From contig CAVOYR010000007.1 of the NCBI GenBank assembly GCA_963700735.1, positions 186,001-250,000 of the forward strand: 64,000 nt of DNA, in the 5' to 3' direction. Source of the stretch: Anderseniella sp963700735 (GTDB lineage: Bacteria; Pseudomonadota; Alphaproteobacteria; Rhizobiales; Aestuariivirgaceae). A model generated the notes under the pieces. It searched no databases. It had not been told where the DNA came from and saw only the letters and a list, made by a program, of their open reading frames with translations. Shown one piece after another: positions 1 to 8,684 of this stretch. The position numbers and the translations under genes were made by a program. Positions within the stretch are counted from its first letter, which is position 1; each line of letters starts with the position of its first letter.

Positions 1-31
1 GCGGACGCGGCAGACTGGATTGTTCGCTCAT
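1..31 (-). CDS. hisC: Start of histidinol-phosphate aminotransferase-type gene (partial)
   Basis: Only the first ten codons are inside the window, reading MSEQSSLPRP from an ATG whose complement lies at 29-31. A GAGGAA ribosome site precedes it, inside the end of the chorismate mutase gene. The short N-terminus and the position directly downstream of a chorismate mutase fit the hisC that commonly follows this gene in Rhizobiales, before tyrA. HisC-type enzymes transaminate histidinol phosphate and often aromatic keto acids. The assignment rests on context and ten residues, so it is tentative. Confidence 0.4.
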   Translation of the reverse strand, partial: MSEQSSLPRP

Positions 32-38
32 TGGTCGG

Positions 39-839
39 TCATTCCTCGGTCATTTCCGTGGCGCTCGGATACCGCCCTGCCACCCTCAGTTCAAGGCTGC
101 TGTTGCCTTTCAGCCCCACCAGCGGCTGCTCGCTCATGCTCAGGTAGCCGGGCACCGCCGTCAGGTGAAGGTCACCATCGACCTTCATCGTCCACACCGG
201 TTTGGGCACGAAATCACGCGGCAGCTTGCCCGCCGTCGCCACCAGCGTCTCGTCTTCACCGGTCGGCTCGGACATCGCGAACCCCAGCACAGCCAGCGCG
301 CGCGACGGCTTGTTGGAGCCTGCCGGCAGCACCGTCACCACCCGGGGGCGGCTGCGTTCATCCAGCCTTGAAACCTGAGCGTACCATGCGCTCTTCATCG
401 GCACGACGGCCAGCACCGGCCGGTCAGGCGACAGCGCCTCGATACATGCCTTCAGCGAGCGCACCTTATCGAGCGGCATCATCGCTGCAAACAGGTCGAT
501 CGCCTCGCGATAGCGCGCATCGTTCAATGTTTCACCTGCAACCACCAGCCGCACATCGGCTTGCAGCGCCGTGGAGGCGGAAATGATGGTTCGCCAGACC
601 CGCTCGATGACACCGGCTGGAAGCCGCCCCGCGGCGCGCGCCTGCAACTTGCGCAGGATGATCGCCTCCCGGCCCGGCCGGTACGGAATGCCCGGCTGCG
701 GTGCGGCCGCCTTGGCATCGCGCACCCGCGCACTGGCAGCAAACCGCGCGCACAGCAGGTCAACGATCTGGTCGTCGATGCTGTCGATTTCCTGCCTGAT
801 TGCATCAAGCGGGCTCGCGTCACTTGCGTGCTTGTCCAT
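39..839 (-). CDS. Chorismate mutase with long C-terminal extension
   Basis: This 266-residue protein begins with an AroQ-type chorismate mutase domain at about residues 10-95 (IRQEIDSIDDQIVDLLCAR, then the second helix RPGREAIILRKL). The domain converts chorismate to prephenate for phenylalanine and tyrosine synthesis. The remaining 170 residues are not chorismate mutase. Related alphaproteobacterial proteins of this length have a C-terminal part that may be distantly prephenate-dehydratase-like, but I cannot see catalytic motifs in it. The gene runs straight into a probable hisC, consistent with an aromatic amino-acid operon (chorismate mutase, aminotransferase, then usually tyrA). The ATG at 839 is the natural start. 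Confidence 0.85.
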   Translation of the reverse strand: MDKHASDASPLDAIRQEIDSIDDQIVDLLCARFAASARVRDAKAAAPQPGIPYRPGREAIILRKLQARAAGRLPAGVIERVWRTIISASTALQADVRLVVAGETLNDARYREAIDLFAAMMPLDKVRSLKACIEALSPDRPVLAVVPMKSAWYAQVSRLDERSRPRVVTVLPAGSNKPSRALAVLGFAMSEPTGEDETLVATAGKLPRDFVPKPVWTMKVDGDLHLTAVPGYLSMSEQPLVGLKGNSSLELRVAGRYPSATEMTEE

Positions 840-954
840 GAGTGCCGGTTGCCCGATCCGTATGCCCGATCTACCCGCCAGCGAACTGCCCTCTCCAGCC
901 CGCCCGGGTCCAATCGTTTCTAGTGTCGCCGTGCCGAAAAATCAAAGGCAAACC

Positions 955-982
955 GGTGCCATGCAATTGATGCAATGGCACC
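955..982 (-). terminator. Candidate hairpin downstream of the methyltransferase gene
   Basis: GGTGCCAT at 955-962 is complementary to ATGGCACC at 975-982, giving an 8-bp stem with a 12-base loop. On the minus strand it is followed by a loose T-rich stretch. It lies between the methyltransferase stop and the chorismate mutase start, so it may separate the two transcripts. The T tract is interrupted, so this is only a candidate. Confidence 0.35.
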
Positions 983-996
983 GGACCAAAAACCGG

Positions 997-1731
997 TCAG
1001 CCCATGTCCCGGGCAGGTTGCGGCATGATGCTGGGCCGCAGCACCGGCACCAGCCGCCGGCTCTTCTGCTTGGTGCCTGATACCGCGTACACCTGCTTCA
1101 CCGCCTCGACCATGATCAGTCCGGAAAAGCCCGGACCGACCCATGACCCCGCCCGCTCCCACAAGGTCGCACTGCGCACCAGGAAACCGCGCTGCGACGG
1201 CGGCATGAACAACAGCGACGTCCAGCCCGATGGCGAGAACTGCGCGTTGCGCAGCAAGGTCGTCAGCTGGCCGCGCGAGAACGGCCGCCCATGACCGAAC
1301 GGCGTCGTGTCCAGCCGCGCCCACACGCCGCGCCGGTTCGGCACGATGAAGATGGCCCGGCCCTGGGGCGCCAGCACGCGCCACAGCTCGCGCAGCATGT
1401 CCGGCAGCTGGTCGGTCAGCTCCAGCCCGTGCACAACAAGAGCAAGGTCAATCGAGGCATCAGGCAGCGGCAGGCAGGCTTCATCCACCAGCACAGAGCG
1501 GGTCTCGCCGCTGGGTGGCCAGTGCAACACGCCCTGCCGCGCCGGCATCATGGCGATGGTGGTGGAGGCCCCCTCGGTTGCCACGTCGAGGTACGGGGTC
1601 GCATAGCCAAGCCCCAGCACCCGCGCGCCCCGCAACGGCTTCAACCGCGAGCGCAACCGGTGCACGATGATACGCCGCGTTGCCTGTCCAAGCCCGCTGG
1701 CGTAAAACTCTCTCAGATCGACAACATCCAT
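997..1731 (-). CDS. Class I SAM-dependent methyltransferase (type 11 family)
   Basis: The 244-residue protein has an SAM-binding glycine motif, VLGLGYATPYLD, at about residues 37-48. Next is the acidic segment DEACLPLPDASIDLALVVHGLE, typical of Methyltransf_11 proteins, then the strand LRELWRVLAPQGRAIFIVPN. The substrate is unknown. Divergent pairing of this family with gloB is frequent in Rhizobiales, which supports the gene call but not a function. I chose the ATG at 1731 (MDVVDLREFY), not an in-frame codon upstream at 1773, because the protein family starts close to the helix DLREFYAS. The C-terminus is basic (KQKSRRLVPVLRPS). Confidence 0.8.
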   Translation of the reverse strand: MDVVDLREFYASGLGQATRRIIVHRLRSRLKPLRGARVLGLGYATPYLDVATEGASTTIAMMPARQGVLHWPPSGETRSVLVDEACLPLPDASIDLALVVHGLELTDQLPDMLRELWRVLAPQGRAIFIVPNRRGVWARLDTTPFGHGRPFSRGQLTTLLRNAQFSPSGWTSLLFMPPSQRGFLVRSATLWERAGSWVGPGFSGLIMVEAVKQVYAVSGTKQKSRRLVPVLRPSIMPQPARDMG

Positions 1732-1829
1732 GGCCGGGCACTCTAATCGAAATGCCGCCGGCAAAACAGCCATCGCCGCGATGACAGGCCTGCCGCCTGC
1801 ATGATCGCCAGCAACCTTGAGGTAGCGTC

Positions 1830-2558
1830 TTGTCCAAGCTTGAATTTCACCTGTTTCCCGCCCTGTCCGACAACTATGGCGTCCTGATGCATTGCCCGGA
1901 CACCGGCATGACGGCTTCCATCGATGCCCCGGAAGCTGCTGCCGTCGAGCAGGCGCTGGCGGACACCGGTTGGAAGCTCACCCACATCCTGCTCACCCAC
2001 CACCACCACGACCATGTCGGCGGCGTCGAGGAGCTCAAGGCGAAGTGGAACTGCGAGGTGATCGGCAGCGCCAGCGAACCGCATGACCTGCCCGGCCTGA
2101 CCGGCACGGTCACGCCCGGCGGCACCTATGACTTCGCAGGCCACACGGCGCACATCATCGCCACGCCCGGCCATACGCTGGGTCACATCACCTGGCATTT
2201 CGCCGGGGATGCCGTTGCCTTTGCCGGCGACACGCTGTTCACGCTGGGCTGCGGACGCGTGTTCGAAGGTACCATGGAACAGATGTGGGACTCGATGCAG
2301 AAGCTGGCCGCACTGCCTGCGGACACCACCGTCTATTGCGGCCACGAGTATACCATGTCCAACGGCCGCTTCGCCTTGACCATCGAGCCCGACAACAGGG
2401 CCTTGCAGGCGCGCATGAGGGACATCGAGGCAAAGCGTGCCAGGGGCGAACCAACCGTGCCGACCACGATTGCCGAGGAACTTGCCACCAACCCGTTCCT
2501 GCGCGCAGGTTCTGCGGACGCGTTTGCCAGGGTCCGCAAGGCCAAGGACAGCTTCTGA
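1830..2558 (+). CDS. gloB: Hydroxyacylglutathione hydrolase (glyoxalase II)
   Basis: This 242-residue metallo-beta-lactamase-fold enzyme hydrolyses S-lactoylglutathione to lactate and glutathione, the second step of methylglyoxal detoxification. The metal motif THHHHDHVGG is at about residues 56-65, followed by the later ligands in TPGHTLGH, FAGDTLF and YCGHEYT. The C-terminal hydroxyacylglutathione domain has ELATNPFLR. The start is TTG at 1830, supported by GAGG seven bases upstream; no better start lies nearby. It is divergent from the methyltransferase gene, with about 100 bases between them for both promoters. It converges on the exchanger gene 10 bases downstream. Confidence 0.93.
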   Translation: MSKLEFHLFPALSDNYGVLMHCPDTGMTASIDAPEAAAVEQALADTGWKLTHILLTHHHHDHVGGVEELKAKWNCEVIGSASEPHDLPGLTGTVTPGGTYDFAGHTAHIIATPGHTLGHITWHFAGDAVAFAGDTLFTLGCGRVFEGTMEQMWDSMQKLAALPADTTVYCGHEYTMSNGRFALTIEPDNRALQARMRDIEAKRARGEPTVPTTIAEELATNPFLRAGSADAFARVRKAKDSF

Positions 2559-2568
2559 CCCGGCCGCC

Positions 2569-3567
2569 TCAGCTCAGCAGTATGTAGACGTACCCCGCGT
2601 ATGCGGCAAGGAAGCCGAAGCCCACGCGCTTGCCAAAACGGCCCACCACAGCCGCCAGCAGGAACAGCAGCAGCGACACGCCGATCATCACCGGAATGTC
2701 CACGTTGATCATGTGCTGCGTGACAGGGATCGGCTTGATCAGCGCGGTTATGCCGGCGATGCCAAGGATGTTGTAGATGTTCGAGCCGAGCACGTTGCCC
2801 AGCGCGATGTCCGAGTGCTTGCGCAGGGCGGCCATCACCGTGGTCGCAAGCTCCGGCAGGGACGTGCCGATGGCGACCAGCGTCAGGCCGATCACCTCGT
2901 CGCTGATCTCGAAGGTCTTTGCCACGTCGATGGCGTTGTCGACCAGAAGCTTGCCGCCCAGAACCACTGCAGCGATGCCCCCCGCCACGAAGGCAAGGTC
3001 GATCCAGATGGTCTTTGCCGGCTCGGGCAGGTCATCATCATCGCCGTCGTCATCGGCGTTGCTCTTGCTGTCCGAGTACAGCAGGTAGGCGATATAGGCG
3101 ACCAACAGCCCGACGAAGATCAGCCCGCCAAGCGTGGTCAGGGTGCCGGACCAGACCATCAGCAACAGCAACGCCGCAGCGGCCACCATCACGAACCCGT
3201 CGCGATAGACAGCCGCCTTTGACACCAGCACCGGATAGATGACTGCGCCTGCCCCCATGATGAGCAGGATGTTCGCGGTGTTCGACCCGACCACATTGCC
3301 CATGGCAATGCCGGGCGCTCCCGCCAGCGCTGCCTGCACCGAGGCCACCAGTTCGGGAACCGAGGTGCCGAAACCGACAATGATGATGCCGACAACCAGG
3401 TGCGACAGGCCAAACCGCAGTGCAATCGCTGCAGCGCCGCGCACGAGGAACTCGCCGCCGCCGAGCAACAATGCAAAGCCCGCCAGCAAATATAAGAACG
3501 TAAGAATCACTGCCCCTGCAACCCCTGTAGCGTGCACAAACGTGAACGCTATGTAGTCAAACTGCAT
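2569..3567 (-). CDS. Calcium/sodium antiporter (CaxA/YrbG family)
   Basis: The 332-residue inner-membrane protein has the internal duplication of the Ca2+:cation antiporter superfamily. The first alpha repeat carries GFGTSVPELVASV and GNVVGSNTANI; the second carries AIGTSLPELATTV and GNVLGSNIYNI. About ten hydrophobic segments are visible. Between the halves is an acidic loop, NADDDGDDDDLPEP, at about residues 170-183, a plausible cation-sensing region. The family exchanges Ca2+ for Na+ or H+ across the cytoplasmic membrane. It stands alone, downstream of the phbAB hairpin terminator on the same strand, so it is probably transcribed separately. Confidence 0.9.
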   Translation of the reverse strand: MQFDYIAFTFVHATGVAGAVILTFLYLLAGFALLLGGGEFLVRGAAAIALRFGLSHLVVGIIIVGFGTSVPELVASVQAALAGAPGIAMGNVVGSNTANILLIMGAGAVIYPVLVSKAAVYRDGFVMVAAAALLLLMVWSGTLTTLGGLIFVGLLVAYIAYLLYSDSKSNADDDGDDDDLPEPAKTIWIDLAFVAGGIAAVVLGGKLLVDNAIDVAKTFEISDEVIGLTLVAIGTSLPELATTVMAALRKHSDIALGNVLGSNIYNILGIAGITALIKPIPVTQHMINVDIPVMIGVSLLLFLLAAVVGRFGKRVGFGFLAAYAGYVYILLS

Positions 3568-3577
3568 CGCAAATGAA

Positions 3578-3611
3578 AGGGCAGGTCACGCATTGCCTGC
3601 GCACCTGCCCT
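3578..3611 (-). terminator. Hairpin terminator after phbB
   Basis: AGGGCAGGT at 3578-3586 pairs perfectly with ACCTGCCCT at 3603-3611, and the loop can extend the stem with CGCA/TGCG. It sits 46 bases past the phbB stop. The minus-strand tail (TTCATTTGC) is only moderately T-rich, while the plus-strand tail CAAATTTTTC is richer, so it could stop transcription in both directions. Confidence 0.6.
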
Positions 3612-3656
3612 CAAATTTTTCTGCATGACCTCAGGGGGGCTGTCAGCCGACGCCGG

Positions 3657-4382
3657 TCAGATCATGTACTGGCCGCCATTGACCGATATCGTCGAGCCGG
3701 TGATGAACCCGCTGTCGTCAGACACCAGGAACAGCACGCACTTGGCGATCTCTTCCGGTTCGCCAAGCCGGCCCACCGGGATATGCGGCAGGATGGCCTT
3801 GTCGAGCACTTCGGGTGCAATTGCCCGCACCATCTCGGTGCCGATGTAACCCGGGCAGATGGCGTTGACGGTGATGCCCTTCTTGGCGCCTTCCTGGGCC
3901 AGCGCCTTGACGAAGCCGATGTCACCCGCCTTGGCGGCCGAGTAGTTTGCCTGACCCATCTGGCCCTTCTGGCCGTTGATCGAGGAAATGCACACCACGC
4001 GGCCAAACCCGCGCTCGCGCATGCCTTCCCAGACCGGACGGGTCATGTTGAACAGCGAGTTCAGGTTGGTGTTGATCACCGCGTTCCAGTGATCCGGCGT
4101 CATCTTGTGGAACATTGCATCGCGCGTGATGCCGGCATTGTTGATGAGGATGTCGACGGGCCCAAAATCGTTCTCGATCTTCTTCAGCGCGCTTTCGCAG
4201 GCTTCGTAGCTGCCCACGTCCCACTTCATCACCTCGATGCCGGTATCGGCCTTGAACTTCGTGGCGGCCTCGTCATTGCCGGCATAGCTGGCAACGACCT
4301 TGTATCCGGCCTCCTTCAGCGCGGTGGCGATGGCGGCCCCAATTCCCCGGGTGCCGCCAGTTACTACTGCAATGCGTGACAT
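3657..4382 (-). CDS. phbB: Acetoacetyl-CoA reductase
   Basis: The 241-residue short-chain dehydrogenase reduces acetoacetyl-CoA to (R)-3-hydroxybutyryl-CoA with NADPH for polyhydroxybutyrate synthesis. The same intermediate feeds the ethylmalonyl-CoA pathway. The cofactor motif TGGTRGIG is at residues 8-15, NNAG is present near residue 86, and the catalytic Ser and YSAAK motif follow ISSINGQKGQMGQANYSAAK. The ending FITGSTISVNGGQYMI is typical of PhbB. It lies 48 bases behind phbA on the same strand, so the two are very probably one operon, closed by the hairpin at 3578-3611. No PHB synthase gene is in the window. Confidence 0.95.
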   Translation of the reverse strand: MSRIAVVTGGTRGIGAAIATALKEAGYKVVASYAGNDEAATKFKADTGIEVMKWDVGSYEACESALKKIENDFGPVDILINNAGITRDAMFHKMTPDHWNAVINTNLNSLFNMTRPVWEGMRERGFGRVVCISSINGQKGQMGQANYSAAKAGDIGFVKALAQEGAKKGITVNAICPGYIGTEMVRAIAPEVLDKAILPHIPVGRLGEPEEIAKCVLFLVSDDSGFITGSTISVNGGQYMI

Positions 4383-4430
4383 GATCGTTCTCTCCCTGAC
4401 TTGTTTTTATGATTGATGCGATGGTGCGGG

Positions 4431-5618
4431 TCAGTCGCGTTCCACGCACATGGCAACGCCCATGCCGCCGCCAATGCACAGGGTTGCGAGGCCCTTCTTG
4501 GCATCGCGCCGCTGCATTTCGTGCAGCAGGGTCACGAAGACGCGGCAACCGGAAGCGCCGATCGGATGGCCGATGGCAATGGCACCACCGTTGACGTTGA
4601 CGATGTCGGGGTTCCAGCCCATGTCGGAGTTGACCGCACAGGCCTGCGCGGCGAACGCCTCGTTGGCCTCGACGAGATCGAGATCCTCGACCTTCCATCC
4701 GGCCTTCTTCAGCGCTGCACGCGACGCCGGGATCGGCCCCGTTCCCATGATCGCCGGATCAACGCCGGCATTGGCCCACGACACGATACGCGCCAGTGGC
4801 TTGAGGCCACGCTTTTTGGCCTCGGCCTCGCTCATCAGGATGACGGCGGCAGCGCCATCATTGATGCCCGATGCGTTGCCCGCGGTCACGGTGCCTTCCT
4901 TGTCGAAGGCCGGGCGCAGCTTGCCAAGGCTTTCCGACGTCACGCCATGCTTGATGTATTCGTCCTGGTCCACCACCACGTCGCCCTTGCGGGTCTTGAT
5001 GGTGACCGGTGCGATCTCGTCCTTGAACTTGCCGGCCTTCTGCGCGGCTTCAGCCTTGTTCTGCGAGGCAACGGCAAAGTTGTCCTGCTGGTCACGCGTG
5101 ATCTGCCACTGCTTGGCGACGTTCTCGGCGGTCGTGCCCATGTGGTAGCCGTTGAACGCGTCCCACAGGCCATCCTTGATCATCGTGTCGATCATCTTGA
5201 AGTCGCCCATCTTGACACCGTCGCGCAGGTGCGAGCAGTGCGGCGCCATGCTCATCGATTCCTGGCCGCCGGCCGCAACAATGCTGGCATCACCATTGAC
5301 GATCTGCTGCATGCCCAGTGCCACCGCGCGCAAGCCGGAGCCGCACAGCTGGTTCATGCCCCAGGCCGGGCTTTCGAAGGGAATGCCGGCATTGACCGCC
5401 GCCTGCCGGGCCGGGTTCTGGCCGCCGCCTGCCGTGAGAATCTGCCCGAGGATCACCTCGTCGATGTCCTTGCCTTCAAGACCCGCGCGTTCCATTGCCG
5501 CCTTGAGGGCAACAGTCCCCAGATCGGCAGCAGTGACCGTGCTCAAGGCACCATTGAACGACCCGACCGGCGTGCGGGCGGCAGATACGACTACGACCGC
5601 GTTTCCTGAACTCGACAT
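4431..5618 (-). CDS. phbA: Acetyl-CoA C-acetyltransferase (beta-ketothiolase)
   Basis: The 395-residue thiolase condenses two acetyl-CoA molecules into acetoacetyl-CoA. The nucleophilic Cys92 lies in NQLCGSG. The conserved NEAFA segment and the second catalytic pair GHPIGASG and CIGGGMG are all intact, and the length matches biosynthetic PhaA/PhbA enzymes. It is the first gene of the phbA-phbB operon and is divergent from phaR across a 240-base intergenic region. That region holds a TGC-rich element at 5681-5694 resembling those upstream of ecm, ccr and mcd. The product is the shared entry point for storage polymer synthesis and for acetyl-CoA assimilation through crotonyl-CoA. Confidence 0.95.
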   Translation of the reverse strand: MSSSGNAVVVVSAARTPVGSFNGALSTVTAADLGTVALKAAMERAGLEGKDIDEVILGQILTAGGGQNPARQAAVNAGIPFESPAWGMNQLCGSGLRAVALGMQQIVNGDASIVAAGGQESMSMAPHCSHLRDGVKMGDFKMIDTMIKDGLWDAFNGYHMGTTAENVAKQWQITRDQQDNFAVASQNKAEAAQKAGKFKDEIAPVTIKTRKGDVVVDQDEYIKHGVTSESLGKLRPAFDKEGTVTAGNASGINDGAAAVILMSEAEAKKRGLKPLARIVSWANAGVDPAIMGTGPIPASRAALKKAGWKVEDLDLVEANEAFAAQACAVNSDMGWNPDIVNVNGGAIAIGHPIGASGCRVFVTLLHEMQRRDAKKGLATLCIGGGMGVAMCVERD

Positions 5619-5680
5619 TCGACAAACCTCCTGGTGAATTTTTTCGTCTCGGGAACCCGTCTAACATAACAAGGCGGCGT

Positions 5681-5694
5681 TCGCATTGCACCAT
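5681..5694 (+). promoter_or_regulatory. TGC-rich operator-like element between phbA and phaR
   Basis: TCGCATTGCACCAT fits the pattern TYGCANYGCANCAW also found upstream of ccr, ecm and mcd. It is 63 bases from the phbA start codon, near a possible minus-strand minus-10 (TATGTT). A related half site, TGCAACAA, is at 5738-5745, nearer phaR. PhaR of Paracoccus is known to bind TGC-rich DNA, so autoregulation and control of phbAB is a reasonable inference. Confidence 0.5.
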
Positions 5695-5858
5695 AGGTCG
5701 GGCTAAAATTACAGCTACCATCGCTGATCGGCGAATGTGCAACAACTCCGCGGGCGATGGGGCTGCACGATTAGTGTCGTGATCGCTCGACATCACGGCA
5801 ATGTCGTGTGTATGGTGCGATGCATAATAATATCGCAACTGCGATAAGGAACAGCCCT

Positions 5859-6494
5859 GTGTCGAAGCAGAAACCCGACTCTGACGAACCCGTGGTGATC
5901 AAGAAGTACGCCAACCGGCGGCTCTACAACACCTCGAGTTCGGCTTATGTCACGCTCGATGACCTTTCCCTGATGGTCAAGGACGGCGTGGATTTTGTGG
6001 TGCAGGATGCCAAGACCGGAGAGAATATCACCCGTCAGGTGCTGACCCAGATCATCTTCGAGGAAGAGGCAAAGGGCCAGAACCTGCTGCCCGTGGACTT
6101 CCTCCGCCAGCTGATCCGGTTCTACGGCGACAGCATGCAGGCCTTCGTACCGAGCTATCTCCAGTTCTCGATGGAACACCTCACCCGCGAACATGAGCGC
6201 CTGCGCGAACAGATGGTGGGGCCGGCCGGCAATGAAATGCTGAAGACGATGGAAGACCAGGCCCGCAAGAACATGCTGATGTTCCAGGATGCGATGCGCC
6301 TGTTCAATCCGTTCATGGCAGGTCAGGGCAGCGGGCTGCCCGGCGCGATGTCAGGCAGCGGCAGCACGCCGGCAACGCCGGAAAAGCCCGCCGATGCCAA
6401 ACAGGAAGACTCGGGCGGCACCGATCTTGAGGAATTACGCTCGCAGATCAGGTCAATGCAGTCGCAGATCGAGAAACTCGCCCGCAAGGACTGA
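5859..6494 (+). CDS. phaR: Polyhydroxyalkanoate synthesis repressor PhaR
   Basis: The 211-residue protein has the PHB/PHA accumulation regulator DNA-binding domain near its start (IKKYANRRLYNTSSSAYVTL, residues 14-33). The PHB_acc region LPVDFLRQLIRFYGDSMQ follows, then a low-complexity Gly/Pro linker and a C-terminal coiled coil (DLEELRSQIRSMQSQIEKL). PhaR proteins bind both nascent polyhydroxybutyrate and DNA and repress phasin and PHB genes when polymer is scarce. I chose the GTG at 5859, not the ATG at 5808, because AAGGA lies eight bases upstream and the extra residues are not family-like. It is divergent from phbAB. The gene converges on the EAL-protein gene with a 13-base gap. Confidence 0.92.
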   Translation: MSKQKPDSDEPVVIKKYANRRLYNTSSSAYVTLDDLSLMVKDGVDFVVQDAKTGENITRQVLTQIIFEEEAKGQNLLPVDFLRQLIRFYGDSMQAFVPSYLQFSMEHLTREHERLREQMVGPAGNEMLKTMEDQARKNMLMFQDAMRLFNPFMAGQGSGLPGAMSGSGSTPATPEKPADAKQEDSGGTDLEELRSQIRSMQSQIEKLARKD

Positions 6495-6507
6495 CCCAGG
6501 CGCAACC

Positions 6508-8565
6508 CTAGATCGAATCCAGCTTGCTGAGCGCAGCCTTCAGCAGGCTCACCGCGTGTGCCGGGTCTTGGCCGCTGTCTTCAGCAGTCGCCAATTCAGC
6601 AGTCACCAGTTCAGCAGTAGCGGCAGCGACTGCGGGGCCTTCGTCAAGGCATTCATCAAGACAGCCGCGAAGGTCATCAAGGTTGTCCATGACTGGTTCG
6701 GCCATTTCCTTGAGGTCTGCAGTTGCCGCGACAGCCTGATCGGAAAAGGCCTTGGCATCAACCGGTTCGGTTTGCGCTTCACCCGACCCGACGTTGGTTG
6801 CCACCGTATCGATTGGCGACAGCACGACATCGAAGTATTCTGGTGACGCCTTGCCGAACAGGTAGCCCTGCAGGTAGTCGACACCGATCTCGGCCAGCAC
6901 GCTGGCATCCGCGTCAGTTTCGACGTGCTCAGCGATTACCTGCGCACCGGCGCGATGGGCAAACTCGATGGCGGCTTTCAGCAACGGCAGGTCATCGGGG
7001 CGCGAGGCGATGTCCGCACATGTCCTGCCATCCAGCTTTACGTAGTCGGCTTCCTTGAGCACCGCGATGGACATGCCGTCACGCAGGTATCCGGAAACCG
7101 CCAGCGAGCAGCCAAGCTCGCGCAGTTTTTGCAAAGTACTGACTTTGTTGCCAGCTTCACGCGTCGCAGCGGTATGGCTGATCTCGATGCAGATCTGGTT
7201 TGCCACAACGCCTGCTTCGGCAACGATACTGAGTATGCGCATGGCGGCATAGCTGTTGCGAAGTGTCGTATCGGACAGGTTGAACGTAACCTTCACACCC
7301 GGACGGTGCGCCAGCAGGTCGAGGCTCGTCCGGCAGACCATCGCATCGATCATCTGCATGAAGCCCAGCTTGTCGGCTATCGGTACCAGGTGCGCCGCCG
7401 GCACGATCTCGCCTTCCGGCGTGCGCATGCGCAGCAGGCTTTCGAACATTTCAGGCTGATGGTTCTTGCTCGAGACAATGGGCTGGTGCCAGAGCGTGAA
7501 CCGCTCGCTGTTGAGCGCCTCGATGATGTCGACCGCGTGCTTGCGGTTGCTGCCATGGCGCGACAGCCGCTGTGGCGATGGCTGGTAAACTGCAAACGAC
7601 CGGCCCGGGTTGCATTCGGCCTCGTCAAGCGCTTCCTCGGCCAGACCAAAGGCCCCCGCCGCATCGTTGACCGGACCCGGAATGATCACGCCGCCAGCTG
7701 TCAGCTCAACCCATACCGGACCCAGCTTGGTTTCGATCACGTCGTTGCGGATGGCAGCCACGAAGCGGTCGCCTGCAACCTGGATCTGCTCCGAGGTACA
7801 GTCACGCAGCAGAATGGCGAATTGCGCCGTGCCTGCCCGGCCCAGCATGTCGGAGCCACGCATGATCGACTTGAGCCGCATGGCGGTGGCAGCAATGACT
7901 TCCGGCAGGATTGACGGGCCATAGGTGTCACGGATGTCGGCGATGTTGGAGATGTTGGCAACCACGAGGCCAAGTGACGCGTGTTCAACTGATGCGCTTG
8001 CCGCCCGCAGCGCATTGACGATTGCCGACCGCGAGGCAAGGCCCGTCTCTGCATCGATCAGGTTGCCGTCCGGATTGACACCCGCTTCATCGTGGGCCTG
8101 GCGCAACACCGCAATCACGTCCTGCAGGCTGCCGTCGGCAGCGCATACGACCCGGCCGCGTTCCTCAATCGGGGTGATCGCGCCGGAGACCGCGCCGATA
8201 AGCCGGTAGCGCACATCATAACCGATGCCGTCACCATCATCGAGATGCGGGCTGTCCAGCACGACACTTTCGTAGCGCTCGCGATCCTCAGTGGGCATCA
8301 GCATGCGCAGCTGCTCGCCAGTGCGTGGCAACCGGTCACCACCAACCCCCAGCACTGCCGCGGCATTGTCTGACCATGTCACCAGGTCACTTGGCACGTT
8401 CCAGTGCATCGCCGCATGACCGGTCTGCTCGATGGCCATGCGCAGCCGCTCAAGGCCCGACGCCTCGCGTGCACGCGACAGTGCATCAAGAAGGCTGCCT
8501 GCCTCTGCAGACAGCGTACTTCCTGCCGGTGATATCGGATGGTCGAAACTGGTTTGGGCCGCCAT
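6508..8565 (-). CDS. PAS/degenerate GGDEF/degenerate EAL protein
   Basis: The 685-residue protein has a PAS-like region at about 40-155, a GGDEF-fold domain at about 170-325 and an EAL-fold domain at about 345-585. The GGDEF signature is replaced by GTAQF at residues 245-249, so diguanylate cyclase activity is unlikely. In the EAL domain the metal-binding Glu375 (ESL), Asn429, Glu461, Lys510, Glu546 and Gln566 remain, but the DDFG aspartates are replaced by Ser491-Gly492, which should cripple phosphodiesterase activity. It is more likely a cyclic-di-GMP or protein-binding sensor. The C-terminal 100 residues are acidic and Ala-rich. No membrane segment is evident. It lies downstream of ggt on the same strand, with a hairpin between. 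Confidence 0.82.
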   Translation of the reverse strand: MAAQTSFDHPISPAGSTLSAEAGSLLDALSRAREASGLERLRMAIEQTGHAAMHWNVPSDLVTWSDNAAAVLGVGGDRLPRTGEQLRMLMPTEDRERYESVVLDSPHLDDGDGIGYDVRYRLIGAVSGAITPIEERGRVVCAADGSLQDVIAVLRQAHDEAGVNPDGNLIDAETGLASRSAIVNALRAASASVEHASLGLVVANISNIADIRDTYGPSILPEVIAATAMRLKSIMRGSDMLGRAGTAQFAILLRDCTSEQIQVAGDRFVAAIRNDVIETKLGPVWVELTAGGVIIPGPVNDAAGAFGLAEEALDEAECNPGRSFAVYQPSPQRLSRHGSNRKHAVDIIEALNSERFTLWHQPIVSSKNHQPEMFESLLRMRTPEGEIVPAAHLVPIADKLGFMQMIDAMVCRTSLDLLAHRPGVKVTFNLSDTTLRNSYAAMRILSIVAEAGVVANQICIEISHTAATREAGNKVSTLQKLRELGCSLAVSGYLRDGMSIAVLKEADYVKLDGRTCADIASRPDDLPLLKAAIEFAHRAGAQVIAEHVETDADASVLAEIGVDYLQGYLFGKASPEYFDVVLSPIDTVATNVGSGEAQTEPVDAKAFSDQAVAATADLKEMAEPVMDNLDDLRGCLDECLDEGPAVAAATAELVTAELATAEDSGQDPAHAVSLLKAALSKLDSI

Positions 8566-8589
8566 TGCCAGCTCAATCTCCTGCTACGC

Positions 8590-8613
8590 GAAAACGCCTG
8601 ATTACTGAGGCGT
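8590..8613 (-). terminator. Short hairpin terminator after the ggt gene
   Basis: ACGCCT at 8594-8599 pairs with AGGCGT at 8608-8613, with an 8-base loop. On the minus strand the stem is followed directly by TTTT (8593-8590). It lies between the gamma-glutamyltransferase stop and the EAL-protein start and probably ends the upstream transcript. The stem is only six base pairs. Confidence 0.45.
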
Positions 8614-8684
8614 CACCATAGGCAGAATTGCTTAATGAATGGCGAACCCTTCCAGTCCCTCCCAGCCAATCCAGCGCGGGTGGC

